This document shows positions 13,485 to 24,702 of a DNA stretch of 64,000 nt, one piece after another. The notes beneath the pieces were generated by a model. It saw nothing but the letters and a program-made list of their open reading frames with translations, did not search any database and was not told the DNA's origin. Every line of letters starts with the position of its first letter. Positions within the stretch are counted from its first letter, which is position 1. The translations under genes and the position numbers were made by a program. The DNA comes from Maylandia zebra (Eukaryota > Chordata > Actinopteri > Cichliformes > Cichlidae), in contig NC_135176.1 of assembly GCF_041146795.1 (NCBI RefSeq), forward strand, positions 15,493,286-15,557,285, in the 5' to 3' direction.

Positions 13485-15736
13485 TTAAATATCTTGTGTT
13501 TTTGTGCCACGGTCCTTTTTACGCCTGCGCATTGCAGCCATAGGATCGCCTTCTCTTTCCTGTTCTCTCAACATGCGGTCAAGATCCTCAAGTGGCTTAA
13601 GGGCTTCGCGCAGCGCTTCCTTAAGTTTCTGGTGATGCATCTGGATCTGTGCCAACCTATACATACATTTTAACATAAACCATTGAACCACTTTTATAAT
13701 TTTTTATGTGGATATAATCACATAAACTGTGATATTTGAAATGATCATGCACATTTACCCTTTTCCCCACTGAGCGTATTTCTCATCTCTTGCCGCTTTT
13801 TCACCAGCTTTCTTTTTCTGTTCATTTCTCTCTGAATCCAGATCCCTCCTTTTGCCACTTTTGTCTCTGAAAATCGTCTGAGCCTTACGCGATTCATCTG
13901 GTCAAAGGGGATGAATGGGTAAGTATGTAGAAACTTCATTATTTAATTTTAGGACTAAATAAAATACGACAATATAGATGATAAGCTGAAATGAGATGCA
14001 AAGCTGTATGAAGCTCTTCAATCAATGGGTGTAAAAAAATCTTAAGAGAGAAAAGTTGATGAAACCTTCAAGTGGCTGATTGTGTTTTTCTCTGCGTCTG
14101 TTCTCCTTTTGCTCTTTCCTTAAAATGTCCACAGAAACCAGGCCTGCCTTTCCACCAGATAGCATCCTTTGGCCCTGGTTATAAAAAAAAAAAAGACAAT
14201 TGAAAAATATAACATTTGAGTGAAATCGGATTTGACATTAATCTTTGTTCCAACACAGTCTGCTTACCTGTGACTGGCCTGGCCTACGAGGTGGTGACAA
14301 ATCTCCATCCGAGTCCCTTCCACTCGGTGGCTGCCCCCTGGGTGGAGACTGGTCAGAGTCTGAGCCCCGTTTAGTTTTTGAGGGCCTCCTTGGGGGAGAT
14401 TGGTCGGAGTCTGAGGCGTTTCCCTTCAGGGGCCTTTTCCTCGGGGGAGACGGATCCGAGTCTGAATCATGTCTATTCTGACCCTTCTTAGCCACCGCTG
14501 ACCGATGAGGATCCGGTGAGCGTTTTTTACTTAACAAGGATGAGCTGAGCTTGCTTTTGTTGGAGGCTGAATCTGACAAAGACACAGTTAATTTGTTAAT
14601 TTTCATTTTGTAATGCCTTTTGGACAAAAATTAAAGATTTATTATTAGATCAAGCTATGTCTTTAAAATAAATTTCAATTCAAAACTCATGTTAAATGGG
14701 TCTCTGCTTTTTACTTTTATTCATATGCCACACCAGATTCCACTTTACAATTTAAATGGATCACTCACCTTTACTTTGCATTTTTTCTGACTTTCCTGAA
14801 CACTGTCTTGGTGGTGACAAGTCTGGGGAGTCATGGCGTCTTCTCCTGGGAGGAGAGACATCTGGAGAGTCGTGACGTCTTCTCTTGGGAGGAGAGACAT
14901 CTGGAGAGTCATGACGTCTTCTCCTGGGAGGAGAGACATCAGGAGAGTCGTGACGTCTTCTCTTGGGAGGAGAGACATCTGGAGAGTTGTGATGTCTAGT
15001 CCTGGGAGGAGAGACATCTGGAGAGTCATGACGTCTTCTCCTGGGAGGAGAGACATCTGGAGAGTCGTGAGGTCTAGTCCTGTGAGGAGAGACATCAGGA
15101 GAGTCGTGACGTCTTCTCCTGGGAGGAGAGACATCTGGAGAGTCGTGAGGTCTAGTCCTGTGAGGAGAGACATCTGGAGAGTCATGACGTCTTCTCTTGG
15201 GAGGAGAGACAACAGGAGAGTCGTGACGTCTTCTCTTGGGAGGAGAGACATCTGGAGAGTCATGAGGTCTAGTCCTGGGAGGAGAGACATCTGGAGAGTC
15301 ATGACGTCTTCTCCTGGGAGGAGAGACATCTGGAGAGTCGTGAGGTCTAGTCCTGGGAGGAGAGACATCTGGAGAGTCATGACGTCTTCTCCTGGGAGGA
15401 GAGACATCTGGAGAGTCGTGAGGTCTAGTCCTGGGAGGAGAGACATCAGGAGAGTCATGACGTCTTCTCCTGGGAGGAGAGACATCTGGAGAGTCGTGAG
15501 GTCTAGTCCTGGGAGGAGAGACATCTGGAGAGTCATGACGTCTTCTCCTGGGAGGAGAGACATCTGGAGAGTCGTGAGGTCTAGTCCTGGGAGGAGAGAC
15601 ATCAGGAGAGTCGTGACGTCTTGTCCTGTGAGGAGAGTCATCCGGAGAGTACTTCCGACTTCTCTTTGGTGGAGAGATGTCTGGAGAGTCATGCCGGGTC
15701 TTTTTGACAGGAGAATCCTGTCCTCTTCTCTTTGAG
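13485..15736 (-). pseudogene. bud13: bud13 array unit G
   Basis: Minisatellite about 14827–15645 (about 23 copies). Splice donors are kept (GTGAGT for the repeat exon, GT for the third exon). It is the first unit downstream of the putatively expressed copy. Its repeat exon is joined directly to the last exon of unit H at the junction near 15736/15737, without an acceptor, and in a different reading frame. Confidence 0.75.
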
Positions 15737-18341
15737 TTAAATATCTTGTGTTTTTGTGCCACGGTCCTTTTTACGCCTGCGCATTGCAGCCATAGGATCG
15801 CCTTCTCTTTCCTGTTCTCTCAACATGCGGTCAAGATCCTCAAGTGGCTTAAGGGCTTCGCGCAGCGCTTCCTTAAGTTTCTGGTGATGCATCTGGATCT
15901 GTGCCAACCTATACATACATTTTAACATAAACCATTGAACCACTTTTATAATTTTTTATGTGGATATAATCACATAAACTGTGATATTTGAAATGATCAT
16001 GCACATTTACCGTTTTCCCCACTGAGCGTATTTCTCGTCTGTTGCCGCTTTTTCACCAGCTTTCTTTTTCTGTTCATTTCTCTCTGAATCCAGATCCCTC
16101 CTTTTGCCACTTTTGTCTCTGAAAATCGTCTGAGCCTTACGCGATTCATCTGGTCAAAGGGGATGAATGGGTAAGTATGTAGAAACTTCATTATTTAATT
16201 TTAGGACTAAATAAAATACGACAATATAGATGATAAGCTGAAATGAGATGCAAAGCTGTATGAAGCTCTTCAATCAATGGGTGTAAAAAAATCTTAAGAG
16301 AGAAAAGTTGATGAAACCTTCAAGTGGCTGATTGTGTTTTTCTCTGCGTCTGTTCTCCTTTTGCTCTTTCCTTAAAATGTCCACAGAAACCAGGCCTGCC
16401 TTTCCACCAGATAGCATCCTTTGGCCCTGGTTATAAAAAAAAAAAAGACAATTGAAAAATATAACATTTGAGTGAAATCAGATTTGACATTAATCTTTGT
16501 TCCAACACAGTCTGCTTACCTGTGACTGGCCTGGCCTACGAGGTGGTGACAAATCTCCATCCGAGTCCCTTCCACTCGGTGGCTGCCCCCTGGGTGGAGA
16601 CTGGTCAGAGTCTGAGCCCCGTTTAGTTTTTGAGGGCCTCCTTGGGGGAGATTGGTCGGAGTCTGAGGCGTTTCCCTTCAGGGGCCTTTTCCTCGGGGGA
16701 GACGGATCCGAGTCTGAATCATGTCTATTCTGACCCTTCTTAGCCACCGCTGACCGATGAGGATCCGGTGAGCGTTTTTTACTTAACAAGGATGAGCTGA
16801 GCTTGCTTTTGTTGGAGGCTGAATCTGACAAAGACACAGTTAATTTGTTAATTTTCATTTTGTAATGCCTTTTGGACAAAAATTAAAGATTTATTATTAG
16901 ATCAAGCTATGTCTTTAAAATAAATTTCAATTCAAAACTCATGTTAAATGGGTCTCTGCTTTTTACTTTTATTCATATGCCACACCAGATTCCACTTTAC
17001 AATTTAAATGGATCACTCACCTTTACTTTGCATTTTTTCTGACTTTCCTGAACACTGTCTTGGTGGTGACAAGTCTGGGGAGTCATGGCGTCTTCTCCTG
17101 GGAGGAGAGACATCTGGAGAGTCATGACGTCTTCTCCTGGGAGGAGAGACATCAGGAGAGTCGTGACGTCTTCTCTTGGGAGGAGAGACATCTGGAGAGT
17201 TGTGATGTCTAGTCCTGGGAGGAGAGACATCTGGAGAGTCATGACGTCTTCTCCTGGGAGGAGAGACATCTGGAGAGTCGTGAGGTCTAGTCCTGTGAGG
17301 AGAGACATCAGGAGAGTCGTGACGTCTTCTCCTGGGAGGAGAGACATCTGGAGAGTCGTGACGTCTTCTCTTGGGAGGAGAGACAACAGGAGAGTCGTGA
17401 CGTCTTCTCTTGGGAGGAGAGACATCTGGAGAGTCGTGAGGTCTAGTCCTGGGAGGAGAGACATCTGGAGAGTCGTGAGGTCTAGTCCTGTGAGGAGAGA
17501 CATCAGGAGAGTCGTGACGTCTTCTCCTGGGAGGAGAGACATCTGGAGAGTCGTGACGTCTTCTCTTGGGAGGAGAGACAACAGGAGAGTCGTGACGTCT
17601 TCTCTTGGGAGGAGAGACATCTGGAGAGTCGTGAGGTCTAGTCCTGGGAGGAGAGACATCTGGAGAGTCGTGAGGTCTAGTCCTGGGAGGAGAGACATCT
17701 GGAGAGTCATGAGGTCTAGTCCTGGGAGGAGAGACATCTGGAGAGTCATGACGTCTTCTCCTGGGAGGAGAGACATCTGGAGAGTCGTGAGGTCTAGTCC
17801 TGGGAGGAGAGACATCTGGAGAGTCATGACGTCTTCTCCTGGGAGGAGAGACATCTGGAGAGTCGTGAGGTCTAGTCCTGGGAGGAGAGACATCTGGAGA
17901 GTCATGACGTCTTCTCCTGGGAGGAGAGACATCAGGAGAGTCGTGACGTCTTGTCCTGTGAGGAGAGACATCCGGAGAGTACTTCCGACTTCTCTTTGGT
18001 GGAGAGATGTCTGGAGAGTCATGCCGGGTCTTTTTGACAGGAGAATCCTGTCCTCTTCTCTTTGAAGACAACTCGGGTGAGTCATGTAGACCTCTGCTTA
18101 ATGAGCCAGCCTCTGTATTTTGATGTTCTTTTCCATTTCCTTCCTCTGTGTCATCATTTTGATCCACTTTTAGGAGAGGAAGTAAAACTATAGTAAACAA
18201 CAGTCTTAACTTAATATTGCACAAATCCCCCCCTACTTCTGTGACTTCTTATTTACCTCCAATTGCTTTCCATCTGTTGCTGGTCCTAAAAACTTCCATC
18301 TGTTTCACTTCCTCAGGTCGATCATCAATCACCTCAGCAAT
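15737..18341 (-). CDS. bud13: bud13-derived segment, 3' part of predicted usp42–bud13 chimera (unit H plus upstream exon)
   Basis: Six exons on the minus strand: 18257–18341 (IAEVIDDRPEEVKQMEVF, the BUD13 N-terminal block), 17021–18166 (minisatellite exon, 382 codons), 16520–16824 (SDSD/SPPR), 16318–16426 (GGKAGLVSVDI), 16011–16149 (FRDKSGK to YAQWGK) and 15737–15908 (LAQIQMH to DRMLREQEREGDPM, then TAA). All phases agree. BUD13 is a RES-complex subunit that aids spliceosome activation (known). The BUD13 start exon is not found between 18342 and 20636. The conserved BUD13 C-terminus (GYRWDGVDRSNGFE region), which contacts RES partners, is absent, so normal RES function is unlikely. The first exon opens in phase 0, as required by the last usp42 exon. 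The donor of exon 16318–16426 (GTTTCA) is weak. Confidence 0.8.
17080..17970 (-). repeat. 39-bp coding minisatellite of unit H
   Basis: About 23–25 copies of a 39-bp (13-codon) repeat, consensus HDSPDVSPPRRRR alternating with HDSPDVSPPRTRP. BUD13 orthologues carry a similar RHDSPD/SPPR region, so an ancestral feature has been amplified. Because 39 is a multiple of 3 and the unit lacks stops in several frames, both strands show long open frames that are not genes. A block of about 195 bp (five repeats, including the distinctive VVSPPK repeat) is present twice here, at about 17,290–17,484 and 17,485–17,679, but once in the other units. Confidence 0.9.
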
Positions 18342-18439
18342 CTGAACAGTCAACAAGAGATTAAGTTTTAAAACAGAACTTGTTGACATAACAAAATTAC
18401 CCAAACTATAAGCATACCCATTTAATACAATAGATTAGA

Positions 18440-18615
18440 TTTCAGCATTAAGTAAATGGCCTGTATTTGTATAGCGCTTTACTTAGTCCCTAAGGACCCC
18501 AAAGCACTTTACACGTTCAGTCATCCACCCATTCACACACACTGGTGATGGCAAGCTAAATTGTAGCCACAGCCGCCCTGAGGCGCACTGACAGAGGCGA
18601 GGCTGCCGGTGTTCC
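18440..18615. repeat. Dispersed teleost repeat fragment
   Basis: Contains the wording GTATAGCGCTTTACTTAG and CAAAGCACTTTACACG, followed by a stretch with CACCCATTCACACACACTGG. I recognise this as a dispersed repeat common in fish genomes, from memory of its wording only; the family name is not certain. It lies in the intron between the usp42 and bud13 exons. Confidence 0.5.
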
Positions 18616-19124
18616 AGATCTACTGGCGTTTAGATCAACTGGCGTTAGTCGAACAGATGTGTGGCAGACTTCTGTTTCAGGAGCTGCTACCTACAGACTA
18701 GCAAAAAAACGCCAAATGTGTCATCTGTGACACTTGTGAGGTTATCTCAAACACACTCCGTCAGTCTTGATGCTGTTGAACAACAAAATGTTTAAAAATG
18801 TGGCGAGTTTACCTAGGGTTATCCTCATGCGCGACGCGATCGCGAAAACAGCAAACAATTAACACCATGCCGATGTTGTTCACAGGACAACAAGAGTAAA
18901 CGATCGGGAGACTCTTGTTGTCGTTATCGTTCCCCTCACACGGTTTGTTTCTCCGAATTCAGCGTTTTTGCTTCACAACTAAAGCGAGCAGTTTACTTTG
19001 TGTGCACTAACATGGACTCGAGTCAACCAGTGCCACCACTGGCCAAGTGCCACAGCCTACAGCCAGATCAACTTGTGACACACATCTGCAGCACGTCTGA
19101 ATTCGTTTCATGCACAAACATTTT

Positions 19125-20264
19125 AGAGTTGGTTGTTATATACAGTCTGTATAAGTGTGGTTAATCTAATAAACATTTGTAAGGAGATGGCAGTTACTGT
19201 GAATGTACAGCAGTTACACAGTGATTAGTAATAAACAGTCAGACAATGACCCTGACTTTCTCATTCAGTCTTGTAGATTGAATGCACCTTCTGTGGAAAG
19301 TGGTACCACACAGTGTGTGTGGACTTCCCCTGTGCAGAAGGCGACTACAAATGTTGTGCATGTTAAATAAACAGAAAAAAGTGATCCCTGTTGTCTTTGC
19401 TTACTGATTGTTTTCAGTGTTGACAAGCCACATTGCTGCCATTGCATCTTTCAACATGTTTGTGGGTAGATTTGGATGTACCAGGGGTAAGTGCAGCCAC
19501 TCAGCCTCTACTCAATGTCATCATAGCAAGTTAATCTAGTAGTAGGCTATGGTAGGCTTGGTACTTGGCCACAGGTGGCAGCAGTGGACTGACCTCCATT
19601 TGAAACTGCTCCAGCTGCTGTGTGATAGTGGATCTGCTACAAATTGAAGATCATATGGAAGTTTTGGAAATTAACCCTTGTATTATGTTGAAAAACAAAA
19701 AAGTGACATTGATTTTGTTGCGGGTCATTTTGACCCATACTGTGTAAATCCACTCAGAATTGTCAAGAAACTGCAATAAAACAATAGCACCTTTATTTTC
19801 CATCAGATAAACATGTAGAACACAGACATACAACAGTGACTTTCCATAACTATTTTAGGAACAATTTGGTTTTTCGTTCTTACAAACACGTATTTTGAAC
19901 TTGCCCAACGTTCTCAGTTTTTCAATGCTCAACATTTTCGATTTTGTCCACATGATGGACAGAATGTAACTGTGTGCTTTCTGCAGATGTACTTCTTGTA
20001 TTTCTCACAAAAAGTGCTTGTTTTCAAACAGGAATCTTCCTAACTAAGATTTAAAACAAAAGATTTCTACGTCTCCTCCAGTCTCACAAACAGAACCAAT
20101 CGACACACCTGAGTCACTGACTTTCTTATATCCACTCACTCTCACTGGCTCTGTTTATTACTAATCACTGTGTAACTGCTGTAAATTCACAGTAACTGCC
20201 ATCTCCTTACAAATCTTCATTGGATTAACCACACTTATACAGACTGCATATAACTACCAACTCT
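19125..20264. mobile_element. Degenerate DNA transposon with about 113-bp inverted arms
   Basis: Arms at 19125–19237 and 20151–20264 are inverted copies at about 90% identity. Between them, at 19277–19366 on the plus strand, is a 29-codon open end with cysteine/histidine spacing CTFCGKWYHTVC then CCAC and a stop, followed by AATAAA; this resembles a PHD-like C-terminal finger of a transposase gene. A GGGTCATTTTGACCCA palindrome (about 19725–19740) is of the kind seen in fish piggyBac elements. Family assignment is tentative. The element sits in the intron that joins the usp42 and bud13 exon blocks. Confidence 0.55.
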
Positions 20265-20636
20265 CCAGCCATGTTGATGGATTGCCTATATTGGCTGGAA
20301 ATATTAATTTCCAGAGAAAGGACACAGACAGACGATGCTTACAGGATGTGATGTGACAACACTAATGAAATATTGACGTGTCATATTTGTCCAAGGCGTA
20401 TTTCATTGTTATGGAAAAAGAGAATATTAAAATCATGATGACCAATTGGAGCAGTGATTTCTATGACTTTGTGTATATAATTTGGAATTTTGTACAAATG
20501 TAGGCCAATAAGGAATATATGATATCATTTCATTCTTTTCAAACAGACACAATTGAAAGGTACAAATGTATTTTGCATGAAACACTGGGTTTAACAAAAA
20601 CAACAACATTATCAGTACCCTCAGGTGAGGAAGTAC

Positions 20637-23600
20637 CTTGTTCATGTGTGGTGGCAGCTGGGGACCTATGAAGCCAACACTGTTGTGAGGCATGGTGGCG
20701 ATGGTGCGTGGGCTCACCACCGGCTGGGGAGATGCCTGACCAGATATGCCAGCGTTATGGTTCAAGTGGCTGTAGTCCCCAGTTTTTCCCACATCTGTGC
20801 ACCTGATGACATGGAAAAAAGAATATTAACCATGACAAAGCATCAACATTATAACATTAGGTTATAATAATACATTTTCTACAAGAAAAGTGAGAATAAA
20901 CATGTCTACATTATTAAATAATGATGGGAAAAGTTCTACTGAAGGAATAAGCCTAGAATGTTTAAAAATACCGATGTTTACTCACTTGATGTAGAAGAGG
21001 ACATAGGCCTGCTGGTTGAGAACAGTGCTAATGTCACTGACTGACACGGACGAGTCATTCATCTGAAACCACTGCTCATTGCTGGCCTGTGAGACAGAAT
21101 GAGAGAGATGTGACACAGCAGATTCAGTTTCTGAATTGAATTTGAGCTAAAAAGAAGAATCTTATGGTTATATAGGGGTCTTTTTTTTCTTTCTTTCAAT
21201 GCATACAAAGTAGTTTTCTGCTGAAATGTGTTGTTTATGGTGTTTGTTTGTTTGTACTACGCAACAGCAGCATTCAAACAGATTCGGGCACAGCCAGTAC
21301 CTTAATATAGCAGAAATAGTGTCCAGTATGACAACTCAATCCAGAGTGAACCAGCACAGCATACAGCCTGTAGAGCTGGGGCTCCCCGTGGGACTGCGAC
21401 ATGAAGGGCCGCAGATCCAGATGCTCCAAATACTTCACATCCTGATGACCACCAAACAAAAAAATTCAAACATTACATGCAAATATCCTGTTTTATAATA
21501 AAACAAAGCATCTGTCATGTATCTTTATGACTTAAGCAGACACTATTGGCCATTTGCCTTTGTGATTTTGCCTCCACTGAAGTCTGCAAAGCGTTTGAGT
21601 GAGATGGTGAGCACATTGGCGCTGCGATGGATTGTAAATCTTTTTGAGGCCGTTACCATTTTGTTGCACCTGAAGGAAACAAACATTCAGCTTGTTGACA
21701 AAAATCACACCTAAACACTAAAACTCATCATGGTTTGGCATCTCTTTGACTTACTTGGTGCATTTATAAGCATTTTCACCACCCAGCTGTTCTGGCTTGA
21801 CAAACTGCTCCAGAGCTTTGGAGACATTTGGAGCAGTCTATATGAACAGAGAGAGAGAGGAAAAACCTCACACTCCATAATGCAGAGAATACATAGTAGC
21901 AACGTCACTTTGAATGTTGTCCAATTACCTTAATTTCCAGAGTGACATCCAGAAAAGGGTCAAATGTATCTGAGACAGCTTTGCAGTTTAAACATTTAAC
22001 TGAAACAGAAATCAGTGCTATGAGTATCACACAAGCTGTAAGACATAAAAAGACAAATAAAAGAAAAATAAATCAAACCTTAAAAAACAGTGACTTACCT
22101 CTGGATCTTAGGTACCCGCCAAACACTTGATGGATGAAAGAGGTTGCCTGCGTTTGCCTGTCCAATCTATAATAAAAAGATAAAGCACAAAAGTTAACTA
22201 ATAAGGACAGTGCAACAATTAACTGACTGACCATTTATTTTTTAGCATTTTGGAACCAGACAATCACTTTACAGTATTCAAGTAGCAGAAAAGACAATAG
22301 GAGGAATTGGAGCACGATTAATTACTTAAGAGGCCATCTGCTGCTACACGGGAAGAATTGATTTGATGAGAATTGACACTTTAGGTTCTTAAAAAAAGAA
22401 ATGAATTAATAAATTATTTTTAGGAGTCTAACAAGAAGCACAACACTCAGCCCAGTGCATCTGTTAAACGTGTAGTTTTGGTTAAATGTGCACATAGACT
22501 TCGAAGCTCTATAGTAACACATAGAAAAACCTGGATTTTCTGAATTTTGCTGCTGCAATAATAGCACTAATGCCATTAGGGTGAATAAGAGATGACCTGA
22601 GGGGTTGAGTGCTCCTGCTCACACTGCTTACCCTGTTGCCTCAGAAGAAATCTATACTAGACACTAAGTCTGGCAGCTCTCTGCCATAATCCCAGACACC
22701 TGTTTTACTACACGTTTAAGCCGCTTCTGATCTTTTCAAGCCCTGTTACCAAAACAAGCTACCACACCCAGTGTAAGAATACTTTCTGTGTTGGAGCAGT
22801 CAAGTTCATTAAAAAACTTGATATAATAATGAGGTATTATATCAAGTGGCTTGCCTAGTATGTAAACTGAGGTGTCAGTCAGGCAAGAGACTGAGGAATC
22901 TGCATTTCTGAAAAATACTCTCAGCAATTGAAGCATTAATAGTTAAAAGGAACTAGTATAAACTGCACTTCCTGAAAAACAGGATAAAGGATTTATTTCA
23001 TATTCTCCTACTGTCACGGTGTTACCTCTACGTAGCTAATTATGGATCTTACTACATAATAAAGTGCAAACACTGTCAAGCCCAAGTAAAAATATTTTTG
23101 TGTGTTTAACTTGTTTAGAATGCATGCAATGTAAAATGACACTCACTTGGTTCCAGGTAAGCAGGACCTTTGCATAGCATCCACTGTGCACCGCAGGAAT
23201 TCATGAGCATCTTCCTGGCTTCCATAGCGGAAGTGGTTTGCAATCCCTGTGTGAGGGGAACGAGGAAAAACAGAACCAAAAAACAAAGCAGGAGGTGAAT
23301 TATTGTAAAGGATACCACAGTTAAATGCAAGTTTACACTTATTTAAAAACAGAATTCAAAATCCCTCCAGATTATTTCCCTCCAAAATTACAAAAGGTAA
23401 ACAGTCACACAGCGCCTCCTATCATTAAAATATAGGTAAACACTTTGCACAGAGCACAGCAACAACAGTCATCCACTTACACCCAAGCTCATTGAGTACA
23501 CCAATGGGCTTAATGACATTCCCAGAGTTGGTAAAAACCTGAATGATGTGGTTTTGCATGGTACACATCATACAGAACCCTGGCTCATGACCTGCAGCAG

Positions 23601-24702
23601 AGACAGAGACAAAATACTGAGTGAGTAAGGAGTGATACAATGTGAGAATCAGCGCAGGACTGCGTAACACCACTGTTGGTGAAATAAACTTACATGTTTT
23701 GGAGTGCTCCCGCGTCAGCATGTAGTTTGCTAAAGGAGGGGTGTAGCTGAGACACTGCAGGGCTGAGTTGAGGAAGCAGGTGTTCCCCATGTTCTGGAGG
23801 CCTGCACCAATGAGGTGAACCTGGGCCCAATTTAGGCTGAGCCGATCTGGTGAGAACAGCACCTTCTGGGGCAAGTCAATTCCATCGCCACTGTTGATCA
23901 CTGACACACAGAGCCACAATTATTACTAAAAATCTGTTTCAATACATTTTAAAAAGGAGATAATTTAATGCCACCTTACTTATACAACCACACACTGGCA
24001 CATGGCAAAGTCATGTCAGGACATCACAGTAATAGCTACAACTATTAACAGTTATATAATGTGATTCTGGCCACTGTGAAAAACTCCTAAACAGCCTCAG
24101 GAAGAAAGATAGGACAATTTGCCTTCTCCTTTGTTTCTGCTAAACAAGTTGGGCTGCCGGTCTTTATATAAAAACAGCAATTGCATCACGAGCTGAAGTG
24201 ACTGATCATGCAAAGCTGGATGCATTACATAACTGGATGAATGAACGGAGAAGGGAAGCAGCAACACAACACCCACAAAAGCAGTTGTCAAACTTGTGTG
24301 AAAGCAGAAGCAAAAAGATTAGCTGTACGTTACTAAAACCAATTCTGACAAATATGGGTAAATAATGGCTAAAAAGTGTGGTTCCATATTTGCTAAAACT
24401 GGTTGGAAAACTATTCTGTCTGACAATAAAAATCTTCAAACAGCTTAAAAAGACATTTTGAAAAAAAGCCAGGCTTTGCTCTGACCTTGGTCCTTGGGCT
24501 GGTCCTCAGAGGAGGGTGTACTCTGAGGACCAGCCCCTTGGTCCTTGGGCTGGTCCTCAGAGGAGGGTGTACTCTGAGGACCAGCCCCTTGGTCCTTGGG
24601 CTGGTCCTCAGAGGAGGGTGTACTGTTGTACACAGCAGCTCCAGGTCCGAGTCCGGCTGACTCGTGGTCAGACTTTTCTGAAGATCTGTCAACTATGGTC
24701 AT
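20637..24702 (-). CDS. usp42: usp42 N-terminus and complete ubiquitin-specific protease domain (5' part of predicted chimera)
   Basis: Cysteine deubiquitinase that removes ubiquitin from substrates; human USP42 is nuclear. Eleven exons: 24486–24702, 23694–23900, 23481–23591, 23147–23246, 22099–22166, 21929–21999, 21755–21837, 21558–21669, 21301–21441, 20986–21086, 20637–20802; phases join to 459 codons. The start [12 protein letters not shown] matches the USP42 start. Cys box GNTCFLN (C114), His box [11 protein letters not shown] (H364), MNDS (N380/D381) and two zinc CxxC pairs (C237/C240, C284/C287) are present, so the domain looks catalytically complete. GFCMMCTMQ and [11 protein letters not shown] separate it from USP36. 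The last exon ends at the usual USP42 boundary after HMNK, in phase 0. The long Lys/Arg/Ser-rich tail of USP42 is not found; bud13 exons follow instead. Intron 8 has a GC donor. A 5'UTR acceptor probably lies at about 24,712. Confidence 0.9.
24486..24643 (-). repeat. 51-bp coding minisatellite in usp42 exon 1
   Basis: A 51-bp unit encoding [17 protein letters not shown] is repeated about 2.7 times. Two units contain a perfect 16-bp inverted repeat with a 9-bp loop (24496–24511 with 24521–24536, and the same 51 bp higher). The length stays a multiple of 3, so the frame is kept. Confidence 0.9.

Larger units (their letters stand above)
12..18066 (-). repeat. Eight-unit bud13 exon tandem array
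   Basis: Direct tandem array of eight near-identical units, each holding the same five bud13-type exons on the minus strand. Units begin (plus coordinates) at 12, 2381, 4594, 6885, 9020, 11272, 13485 and 15737. Their lengths are 2369, 2213, 2291, 2135, 2252, 2213, 2252 and about 2330 bp; every length is 2135 plus a whole number of 39-bp repeats. Outside the minisatellite only scattered single-base differences are visible. All seven internal junctions share one breakpoint, so a single founding duplication followed by unequal crossover is the simplest history (inference). The array runs to the left edge of the window; sequence left of position 11 no longer matches the repeat exon, so the array seems to end there. 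Confidence 0.93.
18342..20636 (-). other. Intron bridging usp42 and bud13 exon blocks
   Basis: About 2.3 kb with GT (20635–20636) and AG (18342–18343) ends on the minus strand. It holds the dispersed repeat at 18440–18615 and the transposon at 19125–20264. I searched the minus strand by eye for the next USP42 exon (after HMNK) and for the BUD13 start exon with its VDDDVSW motif and found neither. Confidence 0.6.

Noticed and set aside
12-18066. CRISPR-like array because of regular repeats
   Set aside because: Repeats are contiguous and coding, without spacers, in a eukaryotic gene context.
18342-20636. Missing usp42 tail exon or BUD13 start exon within the bridging intron
   Set aside because: No match to the expected motifs on the minus strand; the space is taken by repeats.
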